64,000 nucleotides of DNA from Tateyamaria sp. Alg231-49 (GCF_900143535.1 NZ_FRFA01000005.1:186001-250000); one strand, 5' to 3'; numbered from the stretch's first letter, positions 7,963-16,063 are shown. Notes: generated by a model not told the origin, from the sequence alone. A program made the numbers and translations.

Positions 7963-9246
7963 TTACCCGCCAATCAATGAGGGGAGCGTCAGCGAAATCG
8001 CCGGAACGAAGGTGATCAACATCAGTGCGGCAAAGATGGCGAGGTAAAAGGGCCAGATTGTGCGCACGGCCTTTTCCATCGGCAACTTGCCCACGGCGCA
8101 TCCGACGAACAGACACGAGCCCACAGGCGGCGTGCACAGGCCCAGACCCAGATTGACCAGCAGGATCATCCCGAACTGGTAGGGGTCGACCCCAAGGGCG
8201 TTGGCCACAGGCAGAAAGATCGGCGTGCAGATCAGGATAAGGGCGGCCATGTCCATGATCATGCCCAAAATCAACAGGGCCACGTTGATCATCAACAGGA
8301 TCAGGATTGGATTGTCGGTCAGCCCTGTGAGGAAGTCGACCGTCAGGTTGGGCACCCGGTAAAAAGTCAGCATGTAGGCAAAGGCCCCAGCGCAGGCGAT
8401 CAGGATCATCACCATCGCCGTGGTGCGCACGGCCTGCGTTACAGCAAGGCGGAACTTGTCCACTGTGATGGAGCGATAGACCACAAGCGTGACGATGAAG
8501 GCATAGATCGCGCCAAACGCGCCGGACTCGGTGACCGTAAAGACACCCGACAATACGCCGCCCACGATGATAACGGCTGTCAGCAGACCTGGGATCGCAC
8601 CAAAGAACGCCATGACCAGTGCGGTCCAGCCCGGGAACTTCTCGGCTTTATAGCCGCGTTTCACCGCCACAAGATAGGCCGCCAGCGCCAGACACAGGCA
8701 CATCAGGATACCGGGCACGACACCGGCCAAAAACAGCTTTGAGATCGAAATGCCGCCGCCCGCCGCGATGGCAAAGATGATCATGTTATGGCTGGGCGGG
8801 ATGATAATCCCTGCGATGGAGGATGTGACGGTGACGTTTACCGCATAATCTGCATCGTACCCCTTTTCCTTCATCACTGGCACAAGGATCGAACCAAGGG
8901 CCGAAATATCCGCGATGGCCGACCCCGAAATGCCGCCAAAGAGCATCGACGAGAACACGTTGACGATGCCAAGCCCGCCGCGCACCGCGCCTACAGCGGC
9001 CGAGGCAAAGCGCACCAAACGCATCGCAATGCCGCCGTGAAACATCAACTCGCCGGCGAAGATGAAGAACGGGATCGCCATCAGGGCAAAAACATTGATG
9101 CCCGATACAATCCGCTGAAACCCGATCATCAGCGGCAGCCCTTCATACCAGAAGGCGGCGATGGCCGAGATGCCAAGCGCAAAGGCCACTGGCGTGCCGA
9201 TCACAACACACAAGGCAAAAACCCCAAGGAGTACCATTAGTCCCAT
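7963..9246 (-). CDS. dctM: TRAP transporter large permease DctM (probable uronate uptake)
   Basis: The 427-residue protein is almost entirely hydrophobic, with about 12 membrane segments typical of the DctM subunit that couples sodium to solute movement. Family motifs include FGGISGSAIADISALGSI, GIIIPPSHNMIIFA and LGLCTPPVGSCLFVG. It begins nine bases after dctQ and is expected to be cotranscribed with it and with dctP. Its 3' end is 11 bases from the convergent SPFH gene. The substrate is inferred from the KdgF-like and reductase genes sharing operator sites with this operon. Confidence 0.93.
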   Translation of the reverse strand: MGLMVLLGVFALCVVIGTPVAFALGISAIAAFWYEGLPLMIGFQRIVSGINVFALMAIPFFIFAGELMFHGGIAMRLVRFASAAVGAVRGGLGIVNVFSSMLFGGISGSAIADISALGSILVPVMKEKGYDADYAVNVTVTSSIAGIIIPPSHNMIIFAIAAGGGISISKLFLAGVVPGILMCLCLALAAYLVAVKRGYKAEKFPGWTALVMAFFGAIPGLLTAVIIVGGVLSGVFTVTESGAFGAIYAFIVTLVVYRSITVDKFRLAVTQAVRTTAMVMILIACAGAFAYMLTFYRVPNLTVDFLTGLTDNPILILLMINVALLILGMIMDMAALILICTPIFLPVANALGVDPYQFGMILLVNLGLGLCTPPVGSCLFVGCAVGKLPMEKAVRTIWPFYLAIFAALMLITFVPAISLTLPSLIGG

Positions 9247-9255
9247 ATCAACCCC

Positions 9256-9783
9256 CTATTCGATGCTGTCGCGACGCTCATCCACACCAAGGTAAAGGCG
9301 GATAAGGTGACTGACGGAAAACAGCAGGATCAACCCGCCACTGATGGTTAAAGGGAGAGAGCGCAAACCCTCGGGCAATTGGATCAGCGGGATCAGCGAA
9401 CCCCATTTGAAGATGGTGAGTTGCGCACCATACCACAGCATCAGCAGCCCAAACCCCGCCATAATCAGATCAGTGAGGACGACAAAAATGATGCGTACGC
9501 GTGTCGGCACTGCACTGCGCAGGATCGAGACAGACAGATGCGTGTTTTCATAAACACCTACGGCGGCACCGATGAAGGCGATGAACATCACAAGCAACAA
9601 TGCGACCTGTTCGACCCAAGTGGGTGTCGCGTTCAAAACGTAGCGCCCGAAAACAAGCCAGCCAAAAATCACTGTCAGCACCACCAGTGCGATCCCGGTA
9701 AGGATGCGGCAGACCCAGGCAATCGTATCGAGGGTCGTGGTCATGCGGCGGATGGCGGGGGGCAGATCACTTGCGTCATGCAT
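9256..9783 (-). CDS. dctQ: TRAP transporter small permease DctQ
   Basis: This 175-residue protein has four predicted membrane helices (about 23-45, 57-75, 97-117 and 140-160), the standard DctQ layout. The start at 9783 (MHDASDLPPAIRRM) is chosen over an in-frame ATG 36 bases upstream because CGGAGA lies about nine bases before it and because the longer version would begin inside the terminator hairpin between dctP and dctQ. It joins DctM to form the membrane part of the carrier and lies nine bases upstream of dctM. Confidence 0.88.
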   Translation of the reverse strand: MHDASDLPPAIRRMTTTLDTIAWVCRILTGIALVVLTVIFGWLVFGRYVLNATPTWVEQVALLLVMFIAFIGAAVGVYENTHLSVSILRSAVPTRVRIIFVVLTDLIMAGFGLLMLWYGAQLTIFKWGSLIPLIQLPEGLRSLPLTISGGLILLFSVSHLIRLYLGVDERRDSIE

Positions 9784-9798
9784 GGCTGTTCTCCGGTC

Positions 9799-9838
9799 AA
9801 AAAAAGCGCCCGGCCCCAAGAGATGCGGGGCCGGACGC
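9799..9838 (-). terminator. Intrinsic terminator between dctP and dctQ
   Basis: A GC-rich hairpin pairs 9806-9817 with 9827-9838 (12 pairs, one mismatch, nine-base loop). It is followed on the minus strand by seven T residues (9799-9805). It lies right after the binding-protein gene and before dctQ, so it should let the binding protein be made in excess over the permease. Confidence 0.85.
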
Positions 9839-9862
9839 CTTATTCTAATAGCAGATCCGGGC

Positions 9863-10843
9863 TTAGTCGGTGGCCTGGATCAACTCGACCAAGGGGCGCA
9901 AATCCGGGTTGGATTCAAATGCGGCCTCATAGACCGGGCCCATTGCAGCTTGGAACGGTGCCTTGTCTGCCACTTCGTTGACAACGACGCCTGCCGCTTC
10001 AACCGCTTCGCGGCTTGCAGCCTCACGTGCGGCCCACAGATCACGCTGCATCAGCGCAGATTCTTGTGCCGCTTCGGTCACTGCCGCCTGCATGTCAGCA
10101 GACAGACCCGCGAACGTGTCGGCATTGATGCAGATACACTCAGGGATGATCAGGTGCTGGGACAGCGAATAGAAGCCCGCAACCTCAAAGTGGCCGGTGG
10201 ATTCGTAGGAAGGCCAGTTGTTTTCTGCACCGTCCACAACGCCGGTTTTCAGGGCTTGGTAGACTTCGGCAAAGGCCATTGGAGAAGCGTTGCCGCCCAT
10301 TTCGTTGATCATACCGGTGAACAGGTCGTTGTTCATGACCCGCACCTTCATGCCAACAACATCGGCAGGCGTGTTGATCGCCTTTTCGCCGTTGTAGAAC
10401 GACCGGGCGCCGGCGTCATACCATGCCAGTGGCAGCAGTCCTTTTTCGGCCATGCCAGCGGCGATGGCTGCGCCACCTTCACTGTCCAGCACGCGGAACA
10501 TGTGAGGGACGTCCTTGAAGATGAACGGCAGGGATACGACGTTGGCCGCAGGCACAATCGGGCCGATGGGGCCAAGGTTGAAGTTGCCGATTTCCAGACC
10601 GCCCAGACGGACCTGCTCGACCGCGTCAGGCTGGCTGCCCAGTGTGCCGCCGTGGAACATCTGCAGCGTGATTTCGCCACCTGTCTTTTCAGCAACAAGC
10701 TCTGCGAATTTGTCCATCGCGACGGTGTTTGGATATCCGTCCACGTGGATGTTCCAACCGCGCCAGTTTTCGGCAAAAGCGGCTGTGCTAAGCACGCTGA
10801 CGGCGACAGCACCGATCAGTGATTTTGTAAGTGTGTTGAACAT
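9863..10843 (-). CDS. dctP: TRAP transporter substrate-binding protein DctP
   Basis: The start at 10843 gives a 326-residue precursor with a classical Sec signal (MFNTLTKSLIGAVAVSVLST, then AAFA before ENWRGWN) and a good GGGAGGA site. The longer frame upstream has no such features. The mature protein shows DctP-family sequence: GGTLGSQPDAVEQVRLGGLE, VVGMKVRVMNNDLFTGMINE (the Arg that clamps a ligand carboxylate is expected in this stretch) and NNWPSYESTGHFEVAGFY. DctP proteins bind carboxylate-bearing ligands in the periplasm. Together with the KdgF-like cupin and the regulator type, a uronate or deoxyuronate ligand is likely; this is inference. A GntR-type palindrome lies about 130 bases upstream. 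Confidence 0.92.
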   Translation of the reverse strand: MFNTLTKSLIGAVAVSVLSTAAFAENWRGWNIHVDGYPNTVAMDKFAELVAEKTGGEITLQMFHGGTLGSQPDAVEQVRLGGLEIGNFNLGPIGPIVPAANVVSLPFIFKDVPHMFRVLDSEGGAAIAAGMAEKGLLPLAWYDAGARSFYNGEKAINTPADVVGMKVRVMNNDLFTGMINEMGGNASPMAFAEVYQALKTGVVDGAENNWPSYESTGHFEVAGFYSLSQHLIIPECICINADTFAGLSADMQAAVTEAAQESALMQRDLWAAREAASREAVEAAGVVVNEVADKAPFQAAMGPVYEAAFESNPDLRPLVELIQATD

Positions 10844-10970
10844 AGTGTCCTCCCGGTTTGAGTTTTGAACTCTGTTTTGACCTTGGTCTTTCCATGTACG
10901 GGCAGGCAGATCCTCCGAACTGCGATGCCCTGAATTGACCTCGGTTTTCTTCCTCGCCCCCAAAAGAAGA

Positions 10971-10982
10971 CTAGTATACTAG
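10971..10982. promoter_or_regulatory. Putative GntR-family operator upstream of dctP
   Basis: This is a perfect 12-base palindrome, CTAGTATACTAG. It differs only at the outer pairs from CTGGTATACCAG and CTAGTATACCAG near 12.4 kb. FCD-type GntR regulators such as UxuR bind TGGTATACCA-like sites. It probably lets the regulator at 11572 control the TRAP operon. Confidence 0.7.
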
Positions 10983-11031
10983 ATTTGTCAACTGCGAATA
11001 TTCCCCACAAAACCGCAGAAAATGGGCCCGT

Positions 11032-11547
11032 CTAAGCAGTGCCACGCACGGGGCGATTGTTCTCAATGTTAAAGATCATGCCGTCCAGCAGCTCTTCCAA
11101 ATCAGGACGTGCCGCCGGGCCGTTGGAGATATCGACCAGCATTAACGTGCCGTCGGGCCGGATACCAAAGGCACCGGGTTCAGCAAAACGCGTAGACGTT
11201 TCTGCCTCTGACAGTGGGTCAGAAACGTACAGACCCAGCGCGCGCATCTCCAGCTCGCTCAGTCCATAGCACAGATCGAAATCCCAGCTAAACTCTGCCT
11301 TGTCCGCCTGCGCCTTCTCTGCCGTGTCCGCAGATACCACGACCACGTCCATGACCGCCTGCCACGCAGGCAGCACTGCATTCAGTTTGTTCAGGAACCG
11401 CTTGCAACGCGGACAGTGTTTGCCGCGATAGACAAAAAGCATCGTCCAGCGGTCTTTGGCATGACCAACCGAAACGGTGTCTCCGGACGTGGTGGACCAG
11501 GACATCTCATCAATGGGAGCGCCGACTCGGGGTTTGGAGTTGGTCAT
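11032..11547 (-). CDS. Peroxiredoxin-like (AhpC/TSA, redoxin) protein
   Basis: The 171-residue protein has a thioredoxin fold of the redoxin type. The segment MLFVYRGKHCPRCKRFLNKL places a CPRC pair after the first beta strand, at residues 45-48, where peroxiredoxin-like proteins carry their reactive Cys. Later strands (VVVVSADTAEKAQADK; AFGIRPDGTLMLVDIS) fit the family. It is cytosolic, with no signal peptide. The gene lies between the GntR regulator and dctP on the same strand, with an AAAGG site before ATG 11547. Its link to uronate metabolism is unclear; similar redoxins sit in other roseobacter catabolic clusters. The substrate is unknown. Confidence 0.82.
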   Translation of the reverse strand: MTNSKPRVGAPIDEMSWSTTSGDTVSVGHAKDRWTMLFVYRGKHCPRCKRFLNKLNAVLPAWQAVMDVVVVSADTAEKAQADKAEFSWDFDLCYGLSELEMRALGLYVSDPLSEAETSTRFAEPGAFGIRPDGTLMLVDISNGPAARPDLEELLDGMIFNIENNRPVRGTA

Positions 11548-11571
11548 AGCAATACCTTTAGCGTCTGTGCC

Positions 11572-12273
11572 CTACTTAGTCGGGGGTGTTTCGGGTTCGA
11601 AGTAGTTGGCGTTGGTTGCCGATATCTGCTCGATCGTTTTGTCCAGTCGGGACAAATGAAGCATGCCACACTTTATGGCCTCAGCCGCATCATGGCGTTT
11701 GATCGCTTCGGCCATACTCCGATGATCCTCAACCAGCTCCGGCAGTCGATCGACTTTTTCCAGGCTCAGTGTGCACAATCGGTCAACTTTGGATTTTTCA
11801 GCCATGATCACGTCAAATGCAAATTCCGCTTGTGCGATTCGACACAGAGTCTCGTGAAATTCATAATCCAGCTTGCCGAACGTATCATCGTCACCAGCGG
11901 CGATCATCTGATCCTGTCTGGCAAGGGCGGCGTCTAGTTCTGCGGCTCCTTGCGCGTCGCATCGCTCAGCGGCAAGGCGCAGCACTTCTTTTTCGACGGA
12001 GGCACGGACAAAGCGTGACTTGACGATCTCGCGGGATGAAAACCGTTTCACTTCGGTGGCGCGCTGGGGGCGGATCAACAAAAGGTTGCGGGTGGCAAGA
12101 CGGCTGAACGCATCACGGACCGGTTGGCGAGATACACCAAACTGTGCAGCGATGTCGGCTTCGGAAATCTTGTCGCCGGGGCGCAGCCGCAACGACAAAA
12201 TCTCATCATGGAGATAATCGAATATGTCATCCACGCTTGTGCGGCGTTCGTTGAAATTTGTCACTTGCACCAT
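11572..12273 (-). CDS. GntR family regulator, FadR/FCD subfamily
   Basis: The 233-residue protein has an N-terminal winged helix (about 12-75; GDKISEADIAAQFGVSRQPV is the recognition-helix region) and a C-terminal all-helical FCD domain (about 85-215) with the metal/ligand region KLDYEFHETLCRIAQ. FCD regulators usually sense a sugar acid or small carboxylate and are released from DNA when it is present. Two palindromes of the expected type (12407-12418 and 12427-12438) lie in the divergent region to the SDR gene and a third lies upstream of dctP, so it probably regulates both operons and perhaps itself. An AGGGGAGA site precedes the ATG. Confidence 0.9.
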   Translation of the reverse strand: MVQVTNFNERRTSVDDIFDYLHDEILSLRLRPGDKISEADIAAQFGVSRQPVRDAFSRLATRNLLLIRPQRATEVKRFSSREIVKSRFVRASVEKEVLRLAAERCDAQGAAELDAALARQDQMIAAGDDDTFGKLDYEFHETLCRIAQAEFAFDVIMAEKSKVDRLCTLSLEKVDRLPELVEDHRSMAEAIKRHDAAEAIKCGMLHLSRLDKTIEQISATNANYFEPETPPTK

Positions 12274-12406
12274 CGCGCGCTCTCCCCTTTGGGTCGTTCC
12301 ATCGCCTTTTAACGAAACGCAGGCAAAAACAACAACCTTGACCCGCTCTATGAACCCCGCCTGACACTGGCGTGCCTTTGTTGGGGATCAATATGAACAG
12401 TTCGGA

Positions 12407-12438
12407 CTGGTATACCAGTTATTTAACTAGTATACCAG
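12407..12438. promoter_or_regulatory. Tandem GntR-type operators in the regulator/SDR intergenic region
   Basis: CTGGTATACCAG (12407-12418, perfect palindrome) and CTAGTATACCAG (12427-12438, one mismatched pair) are spaced 20 bases centre to centre, about two helix turns, so two dimers could bind the same face. They lie 29 bases before the SDR start and 134 bases before the regulator start. Confidence 0.8.
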
Positions 12439-12466
12439 CCTAGACACATACAAAGAGGAACAGCAC

Positions 12467-13210
12467 ATGAAACTTGCAGGGCAAACGGCAATCATCACCG
12501 GTGGCGGGCGCGATATTGGACAAGCCGCGGCACTGAAGCTGGCCGCTGAAGGCGCACGGGTTGCGATTAACTATTTTTCCAGCAGCGAAGGTGCCGATGC
12601 TGCCGTTGAGCGCATAACGTCCGAAGGCGGGCAGGCTTTTGCGCTTAAGGGCGATCTGACCAAGCAAGAGGATGTCGATGCCCTTGTTTCCAAGACCGTG
12701 GCCGAGTTCGGCAGCATTGACGTTCTGGTCAATAATGCAGGTGGCCTGATCGCACGCAAGACGATTGCGGACATGCCGCTCGATCACTGGAACGCTGTGA
12801 TGGACTTGAACCTGACCAGCACCTTTTTGATGACCAAAACGTGCCTTGAACACATGAAAACCGGTACAATCGTGAACCTTGCCAGCCAGGCAGGTCGTGA
12901 TGGCGGCGGCCCCGGCGCCGTGGCCTACGCCACGTCCAAGGGGGCCGTAATGACCATGACCCGCGCTCTGGCCAAAGAACTTGGTCCGGACATCCGGGTC
13001 AACGCGCTGTGCCCTGGCATGATCGACACCGACTTTCACAACGTTCACACGCCGGATGCAGGTCGCCGCGGCTTTGAGGCCGCTGCCCCCGTCAAACGAC
13101 AGGGCAACACTGATGACACCGCCAATCTGATTCTGTTCCTGGCCTGTAACGACTCGGCCTTTGTCACTGGCACAAACATCGATATCAACGGCGGAATGCT
13201 GTTCTCCTGA
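12467..13210 (+). CDS. SDR-family oxidoreductase, probable deoxyuronate (DEH-type) reductase
   Basis: The 247-residue classical short-chain dehydrogenase has the cofactor motif TGGGRDIG at 11-18 (an Asp where most have Gly/Ser), NNAG at 89-92, the catalytic Ser140 in NLASQAG, and YATSK with Tyr154 and Lys158. The chain ends NGGMLF, as usual. It starts the operon with the KdgF-like cupin 21 bases downstream and tandem operators just upstream, with an AGAGGA site before the ATG. In uronate pathways an SDR reduces 4-deoxy-5-ketouronate (DEH) to 2-keto-3-deoxygluconate; the neighbouring KdgF-like gene makes that the best guess, but the specificity is not provable from sequence. Confidence 0.85.
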   Translation: MKLAGQTAIITGGGRDIGQAAALKLAAEGARVAINYFSSSEGADAAVERITSEGGQAFALKGDLTKQEDVDALVSKTVAEFGSIDVLVNNAGGLIARKTIADMPLDHWNAVMDLNLTSTFLMTKTCLEHMKTGTIVNLASQAGRDGGGPGAVAYATSKGAVMTMTRALAKELGPDIRVNALCPGMIDTDFHNVHTPDAGRRGFEAAAPVKRQGNTDDTANLILFLACNDSAFVTGTNIDINGGMLFS

Positions 13211-13231
13211 CCTACCGGAAAGGTTTCATAC

Positions 13232-13543
13232 ATGTCTGATTTTCCAATCGTCTCTACGGGCGAAAACGTGTCCCGACAGGTCCTGTCAGACCATCCAGAA
13301 CTGATGGTCGTCGTCTTTCGGTTTGATGCAGCGGGGGCCGAAGGAGCGCTGCACAATCACCCGCATGTCCAATCTACCTATGTAGAAAGCGGGCGGTTCC
13401 GGTTCACTTTGGGTGAAGAAACACGCGAGGTAGGCCCGGGCGACAGCTTTGTCGTGCCTTCGGATCAAACCCACGGGTGCGTATGCTTGGAACCGGGCCA
13501 GTTGGTGGATTGCTTTACCCCACGCCGCGACGACTTTCTCTGA
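13232..13543 (+). CDS. kdgF: KdgF-like cupin (unsaturated-uronate linearisation)
   Basis: This 103-residue single-domain cupin resembles KdgF, which opens 4,5-unsaturated uronates from pectin or alginate to the linear 5-keto form. Metal ligands fit the pattern HxHxxxQ plus a late His: His41, His43, Gln47 and His81. The end DCFTPRRDDF puts Asp93, Phe95 and Arg99 at the same spacing as the three active-site residues reported for Yersinia KdgF (Asp102, Phe104, Arg108, as I recall). The gene follows the SDR gene in one operon. Small cupins are diverse, so the call rests on the His/Gln and Asp-Phe-Arg patterns combined with the regulator and transporter context. Confidence 0.75.
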   Translation: MSDFPIVSTGENVSRQVLSDHPELMVVVFRFDAAGAEGALHNHPHVQSTYVESGRFRFTLGEETREVGPGDSFVVPSDQTHGCVCLEPGQLVDCFTPRRDDFL

Positions 13544-13565
13544 GCGTGCCGGATTTACACTCCGC

Positions 13566-13603
13566 ATGCCGGGCAGGACGCGCATAATCGCCCTGCCCGG
13601 CAT
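13566..13603 (+). terminator. Hairpin terminator after the kdgF-like gene
   Basis: A perfect 12-pair stem (13566-13577 with 13592-13603, core GCCGGGCAGG/CCTGCCCGGC) with a 14-base loop lies 23 bases after the cupin stop. The tract after it is only moderately T-rich, so termination may be partial. Confidence 0.6.
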
Positions 13604-13860
13604 TCGTTTGAGGGAACGGGCGCGGCGATCTTGACACGCGCGCACCCATACCACTCTTCCTTGGGTGACTTTTCTGCACCCCAGCCTATTTCCCGCGTGT
13701 ACCCGGCATACGGCCATCAAGTGGCTGCACAAGTACTTTTTAGCTGTACGCAGATCAGAGCGACGGCCATTCATTATGGCCATGGATGCCTGACCCGGCT
13801 ACACCTGAAGAAACAGACTCGACGCGCCCGATACGGCCACTTCGCAAAGGACGCAAACCC
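13604..13860. other. Intergenic stretch at the right edge of the uronate island
   Basis: I find no convincing gene here. An in-frame ATG at 13786 could lengthen the following membrane protein by 25 residues, but it lacks a ribosome site. No transposase, tRNA end or direct repeat that would mark an insertion boundary is evident by eye. Confidence 0.4.
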
Positions 13861-14274
13861 ATGCGCCGCAATGCCACAATCACACTCCACTGGCTGAACT
13901 TTGCGCTGGTCATTTTGCTGGTGGCAGGCGGCCTAGTCCCGTTCCTGGTATGGGCCTTCGCGCTCAGTGGACTTGCCATCTGGGCGATTGAGATCGTGCG
14001 CGGCATGACGAGCGGTCCCGGCCTCAAGCTTCAGGGCGTATTGCGCGCTGCTCACCCGTGGCTGAGTTTGGGAATGTACCTAGGCGCGATAGCCGCAATC
14101 ACCATATGGGTTCTGTTGGGCGGTAACTGGGGCGGGCCGCGTCTTTTCGAACTCTATTTCTTTATGCTCTCCGCCTTGTCTCTGCTTGCCATCTTCCACC
14201 TGTGGCGGCACACGGCGCTGCGTGGCGAAAACCTGCGTCGGATCACACCCACAACACTGCATTGCATGCTATGA
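13861..14274 (+). CDS. Cytochrome b561-like four-helix membrane protein
   Basis: From ATG 13861 (AAAGGA about nine bases upstream) the protein is 137 residues with four hydrophobic helices (about 8-25, 28-47, 68-90 and 98-116). Histidines in LHWLNF, AAHPWLS and IFHLWRH sit at helix ends as in b561-type di-haem proteins, so haem binding is possible but unproven. An alternative start at 13786 would add a Pro/Arg-rich N-terminus. The stop overlaps the ATG of the zinc-ribbon gene (ATGA at 14271), so the two are translationally coupled. I place it in the same module as the SPFH, TelA and XpaC genes. Confidence 0.7.
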   Translation: MRRNATITLHWLNFALVILLVAGGLVPFLVWAFALSGLAIWAIEIVRGMTSGPGLKLQGVLRAAHPWLSLGMYLGAIAAITIWVLLGGNWGGPRLFELYFFMLSALSLLAIFHLWRHTALRGENLRRITPTTLHCML

Positions 14275-15392
14275 CCGACCTGCCAGACCTTTCCAACGCG
14301 ACACCACCCGCCGATCATCGGTTCCCCTGCGACAATTGCGGGGCCGATTTCCGTTTTGACCCCGCCGCTGGTACTCTGACCTGCGATCACTGCGGTAACA
14401 CCAGCACCATCGAAGGAACGCGCGACGCCGCACCGACGGCGATCCACGAACTTGATTACCGCGCGGCCCTGAACGCGAACTTGCCCGACACGGAAATCGA
14501 AGAAACTCGCGTCTCCAAATGCCCCAACTGCGCAGCGCAAGTTGAATTTGATGCCAACATCCACGCAGCCGAATGTCCGTTCTGTGCCACACCCGTGGTC
14601 ACCGACACAGGCGCGCACCGCCACATAAAGCCACGCGGCGTCCTGCCCTTTGCAATGAGCGAACCAAACGCCCGCAAGGCGATGACCGACTGGCTCGGCC
14701 GCCTGTGGTTTGCGCCAAACGGGCTAAAAGACTATGCGCGCAAGGGTCGGACGATGCAGGGCATTTACGTTCCGTACTGGACCTTCGATGCAGACACGCG
14801 CAGCGCCTATGCTGGCGAGCGCGGCACCGTCTACTATGAAACCCAGACAGTCGTACGGGACGGCAAGCGCAGTCAGGTGCGCGTGGCCAAGGTCCGCTGG
14901 CAGCGAACGCGGGGCAAAGTCGCGCGGTTCTTTGACGACGTGCTTGTGCTTGCCTCCACCTCTCTTCCTAAGCATTTCACCGACGCGCTGGAACCATGGG
15001 ATCTGAGCGCGCTGCAACCCTACGCCCCCGAATTCCTCGCGGGTTTCCGGGCGGAAGGCTATTCAGTAGAACTGGATGAGGGATTTGCCGAGGCACGCGT
15101 GCGGATGGACAATATCATTGCCCGCGACATCCGCTTTGACATCGGTGGGGACCGCCAGCGCATTCATTCGGTCGATACCAAAATCGGGGAGGTCACGTTC
15201 AAACATATCCTGCTTCCCGTTTGGCTTGCCGCCTACAAATACCGGGGCAAAACCTATCGATTTGTGGTGAACGGGCGCACAGGCCGAGTACAGGGCGAGC
15301 GGCCCTACTCGACCGGTAAAATCCTGCTTGCTGTTCTCGTCGGGGCGCTTGTAGCCGGGGCCATCGGCTTTTCCATGGCGATGCAACAATGA
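14271..15392 (+). CDS. Double zinc-ribbon (TFIIB-like) membrane-anchored protein, YdjG-like
   Basis: The 373-residue protein has two zinc ribbons: Cys20, Cys23, Cys38, Cys41 and Cys84, Cys87, Cys102, Cys105. A beta-rich middle domain follows (YVPYWTFDADTRSAYAGERG and the region to about 330), then one C-terminal membrane helix (KILLAVLVGALVAGAIGFSM). Databases often label such proteins as primosomal N' helicase-like, but no helicase motifs are present. In Bacillus the zinc-ribbon membrane protein YdjG works with the SPFH protein YdjI, by my recollection, which supports placing this gene with the SPFH gene at 6842. It overlaps its neighbours on both sides by four bases. Confidence 0.82.
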   Translation: MTDLPDLSNATPPADHRFPCDNCGADFRFDPAAGTLTCDHCGNTSTIEGTRDAAPTAIHELDYRAALNANLPDTEIEETRVSKCPNCAAQVEFDANIHAAECPFCATPVVTDTGAHRHIKPRGVLPFAMSEPNARKAMTDWLGRLWFAPNGLKDYARKGRTMQGIYVPYWTFDADTRSAYAGERGTVYYETQTVVRDGKRSQVRVAKVRWQRTRGKVARFFDDVLVLASTSLPKHFTDALEPWDLSALQPYAPEFLAGFRAEGYSVELDEGFAEARVRMDNIIARDIRFDIGGDRQRIHSVDTKIGEVTFKHILLPVWLAAYKYRGKTYRFVVNGRTGRVQGERPYSTGKILLAVLVGALVAGAIGFSMAMQQ

Positions 15393-16063
15393 ACGACTAC
15401 GACACCTTGCTGGACCTGTTGCAAGCGCGCTTTTCCTGCCGGGCGTTCCTGTCGGCCCCCGTACCTCAGGACGACATCGCCAAAATCGTTGCCGCGGCAC
15501 GCCACGTCCCAAGTTGGTGCAACGCTCAGCCGTGGCAGTTGATCATTACGCAAGGGGCCGCAACAGACACTTTCCGCACGGCACTTTTTGAAACCGCCAG
15601 CAAAACGCCTCCATCGCCCGATCTTCCATGGCCTGAAGGCTACCCCGGCATCTATGGGGACAGGCGACGGGCTTGCGGGTTCCAGCTTTATGAGGCTGTG
15701 GGGATAGAAAAAGGCGACCGGGCGGCATCAGGCGCTCAAATGATGGAGAACTACAACCTCTTCGGCGCACCCCACGTGGCGATCGTGACGGCGCCGCGTG
15801 CCCTTGGCCCTTACGGGGCAATGGACACCGGCGGCTTTGTCACCGCCTTCTGCCTTGCGGCACAATCGCTGGGGGTTGCCACCATCCCCCAAGCGGCCAT
15901 CGCCGCACAGGCCCCCTTTGTGCGCGACCACTTCAACGTCCCAGAGGACAAGATGATCCTCTGCGCCATCTCATTTGGCTATGCGGACCCAGACCATCCC
16001 GCCAACGGCTTCCGCACAGAACGGGCTGAGCTTGATGACATCATCGATTGGCGCAACACATGA
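15389..16063 (+). CDS. Nitroreductase-family flavoprotein
   Basis: This 224-residue protein has the nitroreductase fold signatures: [20 protein letters not shown] at the N-terminus for FMN phosphate contacts (Arg/Ser), [18 protein letters not shown], and a C-terminal [20 protein letters not shown] flavin-binding region. These FMN enzymes reduce nitro-compounds, quinones or enones with NAD(P)H; the physiological substrate is not evident. It overlaps the zinc-ribbon gene (ATGA) at its start and the dtd gene at its end, so it belongs to the same transcript. Confidence 0.88.
   Translation: MNDYDTLLDLLQARFSCRAFLSAPVPQDDIAKIVAAARHVPSWCNAQPWQLIITQGAATDTFRTALFETASKTPPSPDLPWPEGYPGIYGDRRRACGFQLYEAVGIEKGDRAASGAQMMENYNLFGAPHVAIVTAPRALGPYGAMDTGGFVTAFCLAAQSLGVATIPQAAIAAQAPFVRDHFNVPEDKMILCAISFGYADPDHPANGFRTERAELDDIIDWRNT

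Noticed and set aside
9704-10822. 372-codon plus-strand frame across dctQ and dctP
   Set aside because: It is antisense to two recognisable TRAP genes and crosses the terminator hairpin.
14271-15392. Primosomal protein N' helicase as the name for the zinc-ribbon protein
   Set aside because: Only the zinc ribbons resemble PriA; no Walker or helicase motifs are present and there is a C-terminal membrane helix.
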